Source: Streptomyces thermolilacinus SPC6
GTDB lineage: Bacteria; Actinomycetota; Actinomycetes; Streptomycetales; Streptomycetaceae
NCBI RefSeq assembly: GCF_000478605.2
Contig: NZ_ASHX02000001.1
Span: 4,045,001 to 4,109,000 of the forward strand
DNA: 64,000 nt
Reading direction: 5' to 3'
Part shown: positions 49,095 to 56,589 of the stretch, piece by piece
Layout of the letters: each line of letters starts with the position of its first letter
How positions within the stretch are numbered: the first letter of the stretch is position 1
Position numbers and translations under genes: made by a program
The notes under the pieces: model-generated
What the model was told of the DNA's origin: nothing
Database searches by the model: none
Seen by the model: only the letters and a program-made list of their open reading frames with translations

Positions 49095-49613
49095 TTGCGC
49101 GCCGTCGCGGTCGGCTCCGTTCTCGCGGTCGTGTTCACCCTGTCCGGGTGTGTGCTCACGCGGACCCCCCGCTCGCCGTACTTCGGCTTCCGTATGGACC
49201 CAGCCGGGCAGTTGGTGGTCGCGTACCCTCTCTGCCCCGCGCGTGAGGTGTATGGGGCGGAGATGTACGTCGAGGCCCCGGGCGGCTTCAGGACGGTATG
49301 GCGTGCGGCTGGTCCGGTGTCGGACGAGGTGCGGTCCGGGGTGTTCGTGGCGAGGCGGTGGGACGGCTTCCTGAGGGAGGACCAGCCCTTGAGGGGCGGA
49401 CTTCCGGATGGTTTCCACGTCGACGTCACGGAGATGGTCAACGGGAAGCCGGATGGTGACGAGGGCCGACATCAACGCCCAAGCGCTCTGCGACAATCCG
49501 AGCCGCGAGCCATGAGCCTCGTCGCCGGACTGCCTGCCCCGCCCGCGAGCGCGCAGGGTCGGCCCGGTGCGAGGGCACGCGGAGGGCGACGGGTGGCTTT
49601 GTCGACAAGGTAA
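49095..49613 (+). CDS. putative small lipoprotein, possibly degenerate
   Basis: A 172-codon frame starting TTG with GAAGG 4 nt upstream. The N-terminus is a clear lipoprotein signal (RAVAVGSVLAVVFTLSGC, lipobox LSGC at Cys19). The next ~95 residues look like a folded domain (GFRMDPAGQLVVAYPLCPAREVYGAEMYV). The last ~55 residues (from about GDEGRHQRPSALRQ) are basic, Pro/Ala-rich and uncharacteristic, as if the true frame ended or shifted. No family recognised. An in-frame stop at 49071 excludes a longer start. The surrounding 49600-49760 is noticeably lower in GC. Confidence 0.5.
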   Translation: MRAVAVGSVLAVVFTLSGCVLTRTPRSPYFGFRMDPAGQLVVAYPLCPAREVYGAEMYVEAPGGFRTVWRAAGPVSDEVRSGVFVARRWDGFLREDQPLRGGLPDGFHVDVTEMVNGKPDGDEGRHQRPSALRQSEPRAMSLVAGLPAPPASAQGRPGARARGGRRVALSTR

Positions 49614-49657
49614 TCGGCTTGTCTGCCAGGGGATTTAGCGTTTACGTCACAGATGCA

Positions 49658-49674
49658 TGCCCGCATAGCGGGCA
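49658..49674. promoter_or_regulatory. perfect inverted repeat upstream of the LAETG protein gene
   Basis: TGCCCGC, 3 nt, GCGGGCA within a 256-bp gene-free stretch (49614-49869) of reduced GC. It could be an operator for the cell-wall protein gene; it is rather short for a terminator. Confidence 0.35.
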
Positions 49675-49869
49675 AACCCGGAGCACCCAACCATTCTGCG
49701 GCGTAACGACCTTGACGGCCCTTCGAAAAGCCGAAAGTCTGGGGCGCGGCATGCGCGGAAATCTGGGGCGCGTGTGAACGGGGGCTGGTCCAGTAACGTC
49801 GCGGCCCTCCTGTCCTGGCCCCGGTGCGCTGCTCCACTGACGAGAACAGCTACTGGGGGTAGCAGCTTT

Positions 49870-50850
49870 ATGACCAAGAAGATGCGGGTCAGGGTCGCGC
49901 GGATAGCCGCTGGTGCGGTGATCGCCGCGGGCGCGTCCCTGACCGCGGCTGGGGCCGCCCAGGCGGCGGGCTTCGAGATCGGTTTCACCACCGAGGAGTG
50001 CCCCCCGATCGACCCCACGTGCGGTGACACCAGCGGTGGTTCCACCTCCAGCGGTGGTGCGTCCACGACTGGTGGCGACGCGTCGTCCAGCGGTGGCGAC
50101 TCCAGCACTGGCGGCGACTCGTCCACCAGCGGCGGAGTGTCCGTCAGCGGTGGCGTGTCCGTCAGCGGTGGCGCGTCCTCGACCGGCGGCGACGCGTCGT
50201 CCAGCGGCGGCGGGGCCTCCACGACCGGTGGTGACTCGTCGTCCAGCGGTGGCGACTCCAGCACTGGCGGCGACTCCTCCTCCAGCGGTGGCGCGTCCAC
50301 CACGGGTGGTGACTCGTCGTCCAGCGGTGGCGCGTCCACCACGGGTGGTGACTCGTCGTCCAGCGGTGGCGCGTCCACCACGGGCGGTGGCTCCTCCTCC
50401 ACCGGCGGTTCCTCCACGACCGGTGGCTCCTCCACGACCGGCGGCGGCTCGTCCTCCACCGGTGGTTCGTCCACGACCGGTGGCGACTCGTCGTCCAGCG
50501 GTGGCGCGTCCACCACGGGCGGTGGCTCCTCCTCCAACGGCGGCTCGAACACCACCGGCACCACCGGTGGCGGCGACGACACCGCGTCCACCGGCGGGGC
50601 CGGCTCGACCGGTGGCAACGTCGGCACCTGCGAGGTGACCGTCGACGGTGCCGAGTGCGCCGACAACAACCCCGGCACCAACAACGTCGGCTCGCAGCCG
50701 GTGCAGCAGGGCGAGGCCAAGGAGGAGCTGGCGGAGACCGGCGCCGCCGAGACCTCGTTCCTCCTCATCGGTGCCGCGACGATGATCGCCGGCGGCATCG
50801 GCTTCCGCATGCTGCCGCGCCTGGTCGGCGGCGGCCGCACGGTCGCCTAA
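49870..50850 (+). CDS. Ser/Gly-repeat cell-wall protein with LAETG sortase signal
   Basis: About 326 residues. The signal peptide (TKKMRVRVARIAAG, hydrophobic core, AQA cleavage before AGFEIG) is followed by a short region with two cysteines (EECPPIDPTCGD). Residues about 56-235 are repeats of the type SSSGGASTTGGD. After a second Cys pair (NVGTCEVTVDGAECADN) the C-terminus has EELAETG, a hydrophobic helix (SFLLIGAATMIAGGIGF) and Arg-containing tail. This is a complete sorting signal for class E sortases (LAxTG), which anchor chaplins and similar proteins to Streptomyces peptidoglycan. No sortase gene is in the window. The ATG at 49870 fits the signal peptide; function is unknown, probably surface stalk or adhesion. 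Confidence 0.85.
   Translation: MTKKMRVRVARIAAGAVIAAGASLTAAGAAQAAGFEIGFTTEECPPIDPTCGDTSGGSTSSGGASTTGGDASSSGGDSSTGGDSSTSGGVSVSGGVSVSGGASSTGGDASSSGGGASTTGGDSSSSGGDSSTGGDSSSSGGASTTGGDSSSSGGASTTGGDSSSSGGASTTGGGSSSTGGSSTTGGSSTTGGGSSSTGGSSTTGGDSSSSGGASTTGGGSSSNGGSNTTGTTGGGDDTASTGGAGSTGGNVGTCEVTVDGAECADNNPGTNNVGSQPVQQGEAKEELAETGAAETSFLLIGAATMIAGGIGFRMLPRLVGGGRTVA
50035..50575 (+). repeat. in-frame Ser/Thr/Gly tandem repeats
   Basis: Units built of TCCAGCGGTGGC and TCCACSACSGGTGGT (coding SSGG and STTGG) recur about every 18-36 bp. Several near-identical 36-bp copies (ACGGGTGGTGACTCGTCG then CCAGCGGTGGCGCGTCCA) lie around 50280-50390, pointing to recent expansion by slippage or recombination. Confidence 0.85.
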
Positions 50851-50878
50851 GAGCACCAGCGCCCGGACGTCCCGGGCA

Positions 50879-50927
50879 CACGGAAGGGCCCGGACACCGT
50901 ACCCACGGTGCCCGGGCCCTTCCCGTG
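50879..50927. terminator. bidirectional terminator
   Basis: CACGGAAGGGCCCGG pairs with CCGGGCCCTTCCCGTG, and an inner ACCGT/ACGGT pair extends the stem. It lies between the convergent LAETG-protein gene and the zinc-ribbon gene. Confidence 0.85.
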
Positions 50928-50998
50928 ACCTTCAGGGGGCCGTACGGGGGTCGTACGCGGCCGTACGGCGAGCCGGGCCGACGCGTGTGCGCGACCCG

Positions 50999-51193
50999 CT
51001 ACGCCGGCTGGTGGGCCAGCACCAGCGCGGCCGCCGTCGCCACCAGGAGCAGGAACAGCGTCACGAGGGCGAACGGGCTCAGATTGCCCCAGGGGCTCTG
51101 CTGCATGCGCTGGCGGTTCGCCCGGCAGACGGGGCAGCGGCCCTCGCTCACGGGCGCGGCGCAGTTGGCGCACACCAATCGGTCATAGGTCAT
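50999..51193 (-). CDS. small zinc-ribbon membrane protein
   Basis: A 64-residue protein: an N-terminal zinc ribbon with two CxxC knuckles (LVCANCAAP and GRCPVCRAN) and one C-terminal membrane helix (FALVTLFLLLVATAAALVLA). The ATG at 51193 has GAGGAGGAGAG just upstream, the strongest Shine-Dalgarno in the area. The frame continues upstream to 51421 but without a start supported by a ribosome binding site. Function unknown; it is encoded divergently from ftsE. Confidence 0.8.
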   Translation of the reverse strand: MTYDRLVCANCAAPVSEGRCPVCRANRQRMQQSPWGNLSPFALVTLFLLLVATAAALVLAHQPA

Positions 51194-51478
51194 GCGCTCT
51201 CCTCCTCCCGCGCGGCGGAGCCGCCGGACCGCGGACCGTCCACCCGGACCACCCGGTTCTCTCCGCACAACGCTGCGGGAAACGCGTCCGTTCCCCTTCC
51301 ACTGTGCCAGGTCCCACGATTTTAGGCGCGCCCCGCCGGATTTCCGCCGGTCAGGAGCCTTTAGCGCAGCCCCTGAGAAAGGGCAATCCGGGCAAGTCCG
51401 GACGGTGCCTGCACGGGGCATCCCGGTTCGCGTATGGTCACGCTCACCTACTCCTCCCGGCCGACCGTGGGTGCACCC

Positions 51479-52168
51479 GTGATCCGATTCGACAACGTCT
51501 CCAAGTCCTACCCGAAGCAGAACCAGCCCGCGCTCAGGGACGTCTCCCTGGAGATCGAGAAGGGCGAGTTCGTCTTCCTGGTGGGGTCATCCGGCTCCGG
51601 AAAGTCCACCTTCCTGCGGCTGCTGCTGCGCGAGGAGCGCGCCAGCACGGGAACGGTGCACGTCCTCGGCAAGGACCTCGCCCGGCTGTCCAACTGGAAG
51701 GTGCCGCACATGCGCCGCCAGCTGGGCACGGTGTTCCAGGACTTCCGGCTGCTGCCGAACAAGACGGTCGCGCAGAACGTGGCCTTCGCGCAGGAGGTCA
51801 TCGGCAAGTCGCGCGGCGAGATCCGCAAGTCCGTGCCGCAGGTCCTGGGCCTGGTCGGGCTCGCGGGCAAGGAGGACCGGATGCCGGGCGAGCTGTCCGG
51901 CGGTGAGCAGCAGCGCGTGGCCATCGCGCGCGCGTTCGTCAACCGGCCGATGCTGCTGATCGCGGACGAGCCGACCGGCAACCTCGACCCGCAGACGTCG
52001 GTGGGCATCATGAAGCTCCTCGACAAGATCAACCGCACGGGCACCACCGTCGTCATGGCGACGCACGACCAGAACATCGTCGACCAGATGCGCAAGCGCG
52101 TCATCGAGCTGGAGAAGGGCCGGCTCGTCCGCGACCAGGCCCGCGGTGTCTACGGCTACCAGCACTGA
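51479..52168 (+). CDS. ftsE: cell division ATP-binding protein FtsE
   Basis: A 229-residue ABC ATPase that with FtsX forms a complex transmitting cytoplasmic ATP hydrolysis to peptidoglycan hydrolases at division sites. Walker A is VGSSGSGKSTFLRLL, the Q-loop is GTVFQDFRLLPNKT, the signature is LSGGEQQRVAIARAF, Walker B is LLIADEPTGNLD, and the switch His is in MATHDQN. The GTG at 51479 gives the family-typical start VIRFDNVSKSYPK; an ATG at 51434 would add 15 unconserved residues and cannot be excluded because no strong Shine-Dalgarno precedes either. ftsX follows after 78 nt. Confidence 0.93.
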   Translation: MIRFDNVSKSYPKQNQPALRDVSLEIEKGEFVFLVGSSGSGKSTFLRLLLREERASTGTVHVLGKDLARLSNWKVPHMRRQLGTVFQDFRLLPNKTVAQNVAFAQEVIGKSRGEIRKSVPQVLGLVGLAGKEDRMPGELSGGEQQRVAIARAFVNRPMLLIADEPTGNLDPQTSVGIMKLLDKINRTGTTVVMATHDQNIVDQMRKRVIELEKGRLVRDQARGVYGYQH

Positions 52169-52246
52169 CCCACCGCGGTCAGCGGCGGTAGCAGCAGCAG
52201 GCAGCAGCAGGCTTCAGTCACGGCAAGGAAAGGCTCTACGCACGCG

Positions 52247-53164
52247 ATGCGCGCCCAGTTCGTACTCTCGGAGATCGGTGTCGGCCTCCGCCGCAATCTC
52301 ACGATGACGTTCGCCGTCATCGTCTCCGTGGCCCTGTCCCTGGCCCTCTTCGGCGGCGCCGTGCTGATGGGCCAGCAGGTCAACGCGATGAAGGACTTCT
52401 GGTACGACAAGGTCAACGTCACCATCTACCTCTGCAACAAGAACGACGCGGAGACGGCCGACACCTGCTCCAAGGGCGCCGTGACCGCCCAGCAGAAGGA
52501 GCAGATCGAGGCGGACCTCAAGAAGCTGTCGATCGTGGAGACGGTCCACCACGAGTCGGCGGAGGAGGCGTACGACCACTACCGGGACCAGTACGGCGAG
52601 ACGCCCATCGCGAGCGTCATCACGCCGGACCAGATGCAGGAGTCGTTCCGGGTGAAGCTCAAGGACCCGGAGAAGTACGAGGTGGTGGCCACCGCCTTCT
52701 CGGGCCGGTCCGGCGTCCACTCGGTGCAGGACCAGCGCGGCATCCTGGAGAACCTGTTCAACATGATGCGCGGCATGAACGTCGCCGCCCTCGTCGTCAT
52801 GGGCCTGATGCTGCTGATCGCGCTGATGCTGATCGTCAACACGGTGCGCGTGTCGGCGTTCAGCCGCCGCCGCGAGACCGGGATCATGCGGCTCGTCGGC
52901 GCGTCCAGCTTCTACATCCAGATGCCGTTCATCATGGAGGCCGCGTTCGCCGGGCTGCTGGGCGGTCTGGTCGCCTGCGGACTGCTGCTGATCGGGCGGT
53001 ACTTCCTCATCGACGAGGGCCTCTCGCTGGCGGAGCAGATGCCGCTGGTCCAGTTCATCGGCTGGGACGCGGTGTTCTCCGTACTGCCGTTGGTGCTCGT
53101 CATCGGCCTGCTGATGCCGTCACTGGCCGCCGCCGTCGCGCTGCGCAAGTATCTGAAGGTGTGA
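52247..53164 (+). CDS. ftsX: cell division protein FtsX
   Basis: A 305-residue membrane partner of FtsE. It has four helices: one near residues 20-45 (MTFAVIVSVALSLALFGGAV) and three in the C-terminal half (VAALVVMGLMLLIALMLIVN onward). A large extracytoplasmic domain lies between the first two (about 48-180, with a YLCNKNDAETADTC cysteine pair). The FSRRRETGIMRLVGAS loop contacts FtsE. The ATG at 52247 is preceded by AAGGAAAGG. The short ftsE-ftsX spacer has GCAGCA repeats. Downstream ctpA, smpB and ssrA keep the conserved actinobacterial order. Confidence 0.95.
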   Translation: MRAQFVLSEIGVGLRRNLTMTFAVIVSVALSLALFGGAVLMGQQVNAMKDFWYDKVNVTIYLCNKNDAETADTCSKGAVTAQQKEQIEADLKKLSIVETVHHESAEEAYDHYRDQYGETPIASVITPDQMQESFRVKLKDPEKYEVVATAFSGRSGVHSVQDQRGILENLFNMMRGMNVAALVVMGLMLLIALMLIVNTVRVSAFSRRRETGIMRLVGASSFYIQMPFIMEAAFAGLLGGLVACGLLLIGRYFLIDEGLSLAEQMPLVQFIGWDAVFSVLPLVLVIGLLMPSLAAAVALRKYLKV

Positions 53165-53218
53165 CAAGCGCCCCGGGCGCCGTGCGGGCAACCCCCGTAC
53201 GGCGCCTTCTGCTTGTCC

Positions 53219-53224
53219 TAGAGT
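53219..53224 (+). promoter_or_regulatory. candidate -10 element for a leaderless ctpA transcript
   Basis: TAGAGT lies 7 nt before the ATG at 53232, where a vegetative sigma factor would start transcription at or next to the A of the start codon. No Shine-Dalgarno is present. Confidence 0.45.
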
Positions 53225-53231
53225 GGGCGCC

Positions 53232-54455
53232 ATGTCGCTGCCGGGTCCAGAGTCCTCGCTCCGGCCCCGCCGCATCGGGCGCGGGGCCGTACTGACCGTG
53301 CTGTTCGCGACCGTCCTCGCGACGGCCGCCGCCACCGGGGCACTGCCGTACGACGACGAGGGCGACGCGTCGCGGGCCCCCCGCAGCGGCCCGTCGGCGC
53401 ACCCGGACCCCCGTCCCGGCGCGCCCGGTGACGAAGAGGTCCGCGACGAGGTGGTACGGGCCGCCGCCGAGGCCGCCGCGGACGGCAAGTCCGTCGCGAA
53501 GGCCGCCGAGGAGGTCGTCAGCCGCAGCGGCGACCGGTGGGGCGCCGTCTACGACAAGAGCGAGTACGAGGACCTCCAGCGCGCCCTGGACGGCTCGTAC
53601 ACGGGCGTCGGCCTCGGGGCCCGCCGGACCGCCGACGGGCACGTCGAGGTGGCCCGCGTGCAGCCCGGCGGCCCGGCCGAGCGGGCGGGACTGCGGCGCG
53701 GCGACCGGATCGTCACCATCGACGGCCGCCCCGTGCGCGGACGCACGGCCGCCGAGGTGGTCGCCCTGCTGCGCGGCGACGGCCCGGACGGGGGCAGTAC
53801 GCGCGCGAAGGCCGGTTCCACGGTCGCCCTGGGTGTGCAGCGGGGCACGCGCGCGTGGACGCTGACGCTGCGCCGCGCCCGGCTCGCCACCGAGGCGGTC
53901 ACGGTGCGGCGGGTCGGCGACGCGGTGCTGATCCGGGTCAGCGCGTTCACGCGCGGCAGCGGCGAGCTGGTGCGCAAGGCCGTGGACGGCGCGCCCGACG
54001 GGGCGGGGGTGCTGCTGGACCTGCGGGGCAACGGCGGGGGCCTGGTCACCGAGGCGGTGGACGCCGCGTCCGCGTTCCTCGACGGCGGGCTCGTCGCCAC
54101 GTACGACGTGCACGGCGAGGAGAAGGCCCTGTACGCCGAGCCGGGCGGCGACACCGGCAGGCCCGTCGTGGCGCTGATCGACGGCGGCACGATGAGCGCG
54201 GCCGAGCTGCTGACCGGCGCGCTGAAGGACCGCGGGCGGGCCGTCACGGTCGGGGCGCGCACCTTCGGGAAGGGTTCGGTGCAGATGCCGAGCAGCCTCC
54301 CGGACGGCTCGGTGGCCGAGCTGACCGTCGGGCACTACCGCACCCCGGCGGGCGCGCGGGTGGACGGGCGCGGCATCGCCCCGGACGTCCCGGCGCCGAC
54401 GGGGGCGGAGGAGCGGGCCCGTACGGTATTGAGTGGCCTCGGGGCGGGCACGTAG
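53232..54455 (+). CDS. S41 family C-terminal processing peptidase
   Basis: About 407 residues. One N-terminal membrane anchor (GAVLTVLFATVLATAAATGAL), then a helical region, a PDZ domain (about 125-200; TGVGLGARRTADG, PGGPAERAGLRRGDRIVTID), and the S41 protease core with GVLLDLRGNGGGLV, catalytic serine in DGGTMSAAELL and the catalytic lysine in TFGKGSVQ. The family cleaves proteins at C-termini outside the membrane. Placement directly after ftsEX and before smpB is conserved in Streptomyces and hints at a cell wall/division link. A GTG 9 nt upstream (53223) overlaps the putative -10 and is rejected. Confidence 0.92.
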   Translation: MSLPGPESSLRPRRIGRGAVLTVLFATVLATAAATGALPYDDEGDASRAPRSGPSAHPDPRPGAPGDEEVRDEVVRAAAEAAADGKSVAKAAEEVVSRSGDRWGAVYDKSEYEDLQRALDGSYTGVGLGARRTADGHVEVARVQPGGPAERAGLRRGDRIVTIDGRPVRGRTAAEVVALLRGDGPDGGSTRAKAGSTVALGVQRGTRAWTLTLRRARLATEAVTVRRVGDAVLIRVSAFTRGSGELVRKAVDGAPDGAGVLLDLRGNGGGLVTEAVDAASAFLDGGLVATYDVHGEEKALYAEPGGDTGRPVVALIDGGTMSAAELLTGALKDRGRAVTVGARTFGKGSVQMPSSLPDGSVAELTVGHYRTPAGARVDGRGIAPDVPAPTGAEERARTVLSGLGAGT

Positions 54456-54473
54456 TGCGAAAATGGCCGCACT

Positions 54474-54953
54474 ATGGCTAAGGAAAAAGGGCGCAAGGTG
54501 ATCGCGCAGAACAAGAAGGCGCGGCACGACTACCACATCATGGACACCTACGAGTGCGGTCTCGTCCTGACCGGCACCGAGGTGAAGTCGCTGCGCCAGG
54601 GGCGGGCCTCGCTGGTGGACGGCTTCGTGCAGATCGACGGGCACGAGGCGTGGCTGCACAACGTCCACGTACCGGAGTACAGCCAGGGCACGTGGACCAA
54701 CCACACGGCCCGGCGCAAGCGGAAGCTGCTCCTGCACCGCGCGGAGATCGACAAGCTGGAGTCGAAGTCGGGGGAGACGGGTCACACGATCGTGCCGCTC
54801 TCGCTGTACTTCAAGGACGGCCGGGCGAAGGTCGAGATCGCCCTCGCGAGGGGCAAGAAGGAGTACGACAAGCGGCAGACGCTGCGTGAGAAGCAGGACC
54901 GCCGCGAGGCCGAGCGCACCATGTCGGCGATCCGCCGCCGCCAGCGCGCGTGA
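54474..54953 (+). CDS. smpB: SsrA-binding protein SmpB
   Basis: A 159-residue SmpB that binds tmRNA and brings it to stalled ribosomes. The beta-barrel core shows KKARHDYHIMDTYECGLVLTGTEVKSLR, the conserved LHNVHVPEY and GHTIVPLSLYFKDGRAKVEIALARGKKEYDK segments, and the basic tail that mimics mRNA/anticodon. The start MAKEKGRK fits other Streptomyces. Its RNA partner ssrA lies 133 nt downstream. Confidence 0.97.
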   Translation: MAKEKGRKVIAQNKKARHDYHIMDTYECGLVLTGTEVKSLRQGRASLVDGFVQIDGHEAWLHNVHVPEYSQGTWTNHTARRKRKLLLHRAEIDKLESKSGETGHTIVPLSLYFKDGRAKVEIALARGKKEYDKRQTLREKQDRREAERTMSAIRRRQRA

Positions 54954-55086
54954 CACCTGCCGGGCGAGTGGCGCAGGTCACACGTCCGGGGAAATACGCT
55001 GGCATGGTCCGAGGTTGATCCCGTACGATGGCACCTGCCCCTCACGGCAGGGGCGGCGCCCCTCCGGGGGCTTGAAAAATCAACAT

Positions 55087-55452
55087 GGGGATGATCGGTT
55101 TCGACAGCGGCTGTCGAAGCAGGGGAAGCGTGTCGAGGAAGCGGCCATGATCTCGTAAACCACAGGCCGAAAAAATAATCGCCAACACCAAGCGCGATTC
55201 CTTCGCCCTCGCTGCCTAAGTAGCGACTCGCGAAGTGTCAGCCCGGGGCTGTTCCCGACCCGGATCCTGGCATCAGCTAGGGAACTAAACCTCTAGGCCC
55301 GGTCACGGGGCGTAGAGGGAAATCACACAGTGACTGAGCCCGTCGGAGACTTGTCCGCGTGATCTCCGGGGCCGAGAAAAGCGAAGCGGACTGCACACGG
55401 AGAAGCCCTGGTTCCGCACCGTTGGACGCGGGTTCGATTCCCGCCATCTCCA
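55087..55452 (+). ncRNA. ssrA: transfer-messenger RNA (tmRNA)
   Basis: The tRNA-like ends pair: GGGGATG at the 5' end with CATCTCC at the 3' end, and the T-arm GGGTTCGATTCC lies near 55430. The D-like start GATCGGTTTCGACAG is typical. The internal tag frame begins at 55181 and reads ANTKRDSFALAA then TAA (55217-55219), ending in the protease-recognised ALAA. The CCA end is not encoded. About 366 nt. It tags stalled peptides for degradation together with SmpB. Confidence 0.95.
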
Positions 55453-55465
55453 CTTTCCCATGTAG

Positions 55466-55504
55466 ACGAAGGCCCGGCAGCCCCCAAGGCAGCCGGGCCT
55501 TCGT
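55466..55504 (+). terminator. ssrA terminator
   Basis: ACGAAGGCCCGGC pairs with GCCGGGCCTTCGT around a 13-nt loop, right after the tmRNA 3' end. Confidence 0.85.
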
Positions 55505-55541
55505 CGTGCCCGGACGAGGCGGGACGGGCCTTGTACCCGGA

Positions 55542-55997
55542 TCAGGCGTGAGGGCCGGACGTGGGCCGGGCGGGGGCCGGGGCCGGGTTGGTGCCCGTCA
55601 GGAGGGTGAGGAGGTGGTCCATCTCGGCGCGCCACTGGCGGTGGACGTTCATGCGGGTGGGCTGGGGCCGGCCCGGGAGCTGGAAGCGGAACGAGCTCCA
55701 CACCGTGTTGCGGCGTATGTCGCCGATCGCGCCCGCCACCTGCGCCGGGGCCAGCGCGTACGCGATGTGGTTCGGGCGGTTGGTCATGCGGTCCGCCTTG
55801 TGGATGACGACCGCCTGCTCGGTCACGGTGATGAAGTAGTACGTCAGGAACAGCTGGCCGATCAGGCCCAGCATGCTCATCAGCCACACGCTCGGGCCCG
55901 CCACCGCCTGGATCGTGACGAGCGGGCGGTCGGCCGGGTTGGCCTCGGCGAGTGCGGCGGCGACCTGCTGCTGGATGGTCGCCTTCTTGATGGCCAT
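55542..55997 (-). CDS. hypothetical membrane-associated protein
   Basis: A 151-residue protein with one hydrophobic helix at about 36-57 (SVWLMSMLGLIGQLFLTYYF), a basic/aromatic region after it (VVIHKADRMTNRPNHIAYAL) and a Pro-rich end. The part after the helix has alternating hydrophobic residues suggestive of a small beta domain, but no family is recognised. The ATG at 55997 has GTGGAG upstream. It is monocistronic, convergent to ssrA. Confidence 0.7.
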   Translation of the reverse strand: MAIKKATIQQQVAAALAEANPADRPLVTIQAVAGPSVWLMSMLGLIGQLFLTYYFITVTEQAVVIHKADRMTNRPNHIAYALAPAQVAGAIGDIRRNTVWSSFRFQLPGRPQPTRMNVHRQWRAEMDHLLTLLTGTNPAPAPARPTSGPHA

Positions 55998-56096
55998 GGG
56001 GGCTCCACTGGAGAGGAGGGGGACGGTGAGCGGTGCCCGGTCCCGAGGGGCGGGCGCCGCAGCGTATCCGGTGATCCCCGCCCTTCCGCCGCAGGG

Positions 56097-56579
56097 TCAG
56101 CCCAGGACGCGGTGGTAGCGCAGGCCGGGGCGGCCCGTCAAAGTCAGTTCGCCGACGTGCGCGAAGCCGTTGCGCTCCAGGACCGTACGGGACGCCAGGT
56201 TGTCCACCGTCGTGACCGCCCGCAGCTCCCTCAGCCCGTACGTCTCCGACGCCAGGCGGCACACCTCCGCGACCGCCGCCGTCGCCACGCCCCGCCCCGC
56301 CGCCCGCTCCGCGATCCGGTAGCCCAGCTCGGGCGCGCCCTCCGCGACGCACACCAGGTTGACCCGTCCGATCAGTTCGCCCGCCTCGTCCAGGACGACG
56401 TGGAAGCGGTGCAGCCCCGCCTCCTGCTCCTCCAGCAGGCTCCGGTGCCGCTCCGCGAACTCCGCGAAGTACGCGTCGCCCCGGTCCGGTATCGACCGGG
56501 TGAAGTACGCCCGGTTCTCCCGCTCGAACTCCAGCAGCGCGGGCGCGTGGTCAGCCCGCAGTCGCTCCACGATCACCAT
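56097..56579 (-). CDS. GNAT family N-acetyltransferase
   Basis: A 160-residue GNAT enzyme of the RimJ-like group: VIVERLRADHAPALLEFERE at the N-terminus, LIGRVNLVCVAEGAPELGYR, the acetyl-CoA motif ERAAGRGVATAAVAEV, and VDNLASRTVLERNGFAHVG at the end. The substrate is unknown. The stop of the MFS gene lies 10 nt upstream of this start codon, so the two minus-strand genes may be co-transcribed. Confidence 0.88.
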   Translation of the reverse strand: MVIVERLRADHAPALLEFERENRAYFTRSIPDRGDAYFAEFAERHRSLLEEQEAGLHRFHVVLDEAGELIGRVNLVCVAEGAPELGYRIAERAAGRGVATAAVAEVCRLASETYGLRELRAVTTVDNLASRTVLERNGFAHVGELTLTGRPGLRYHRVLG

Positions 56580-56589
56580 GGCGCGGAGC

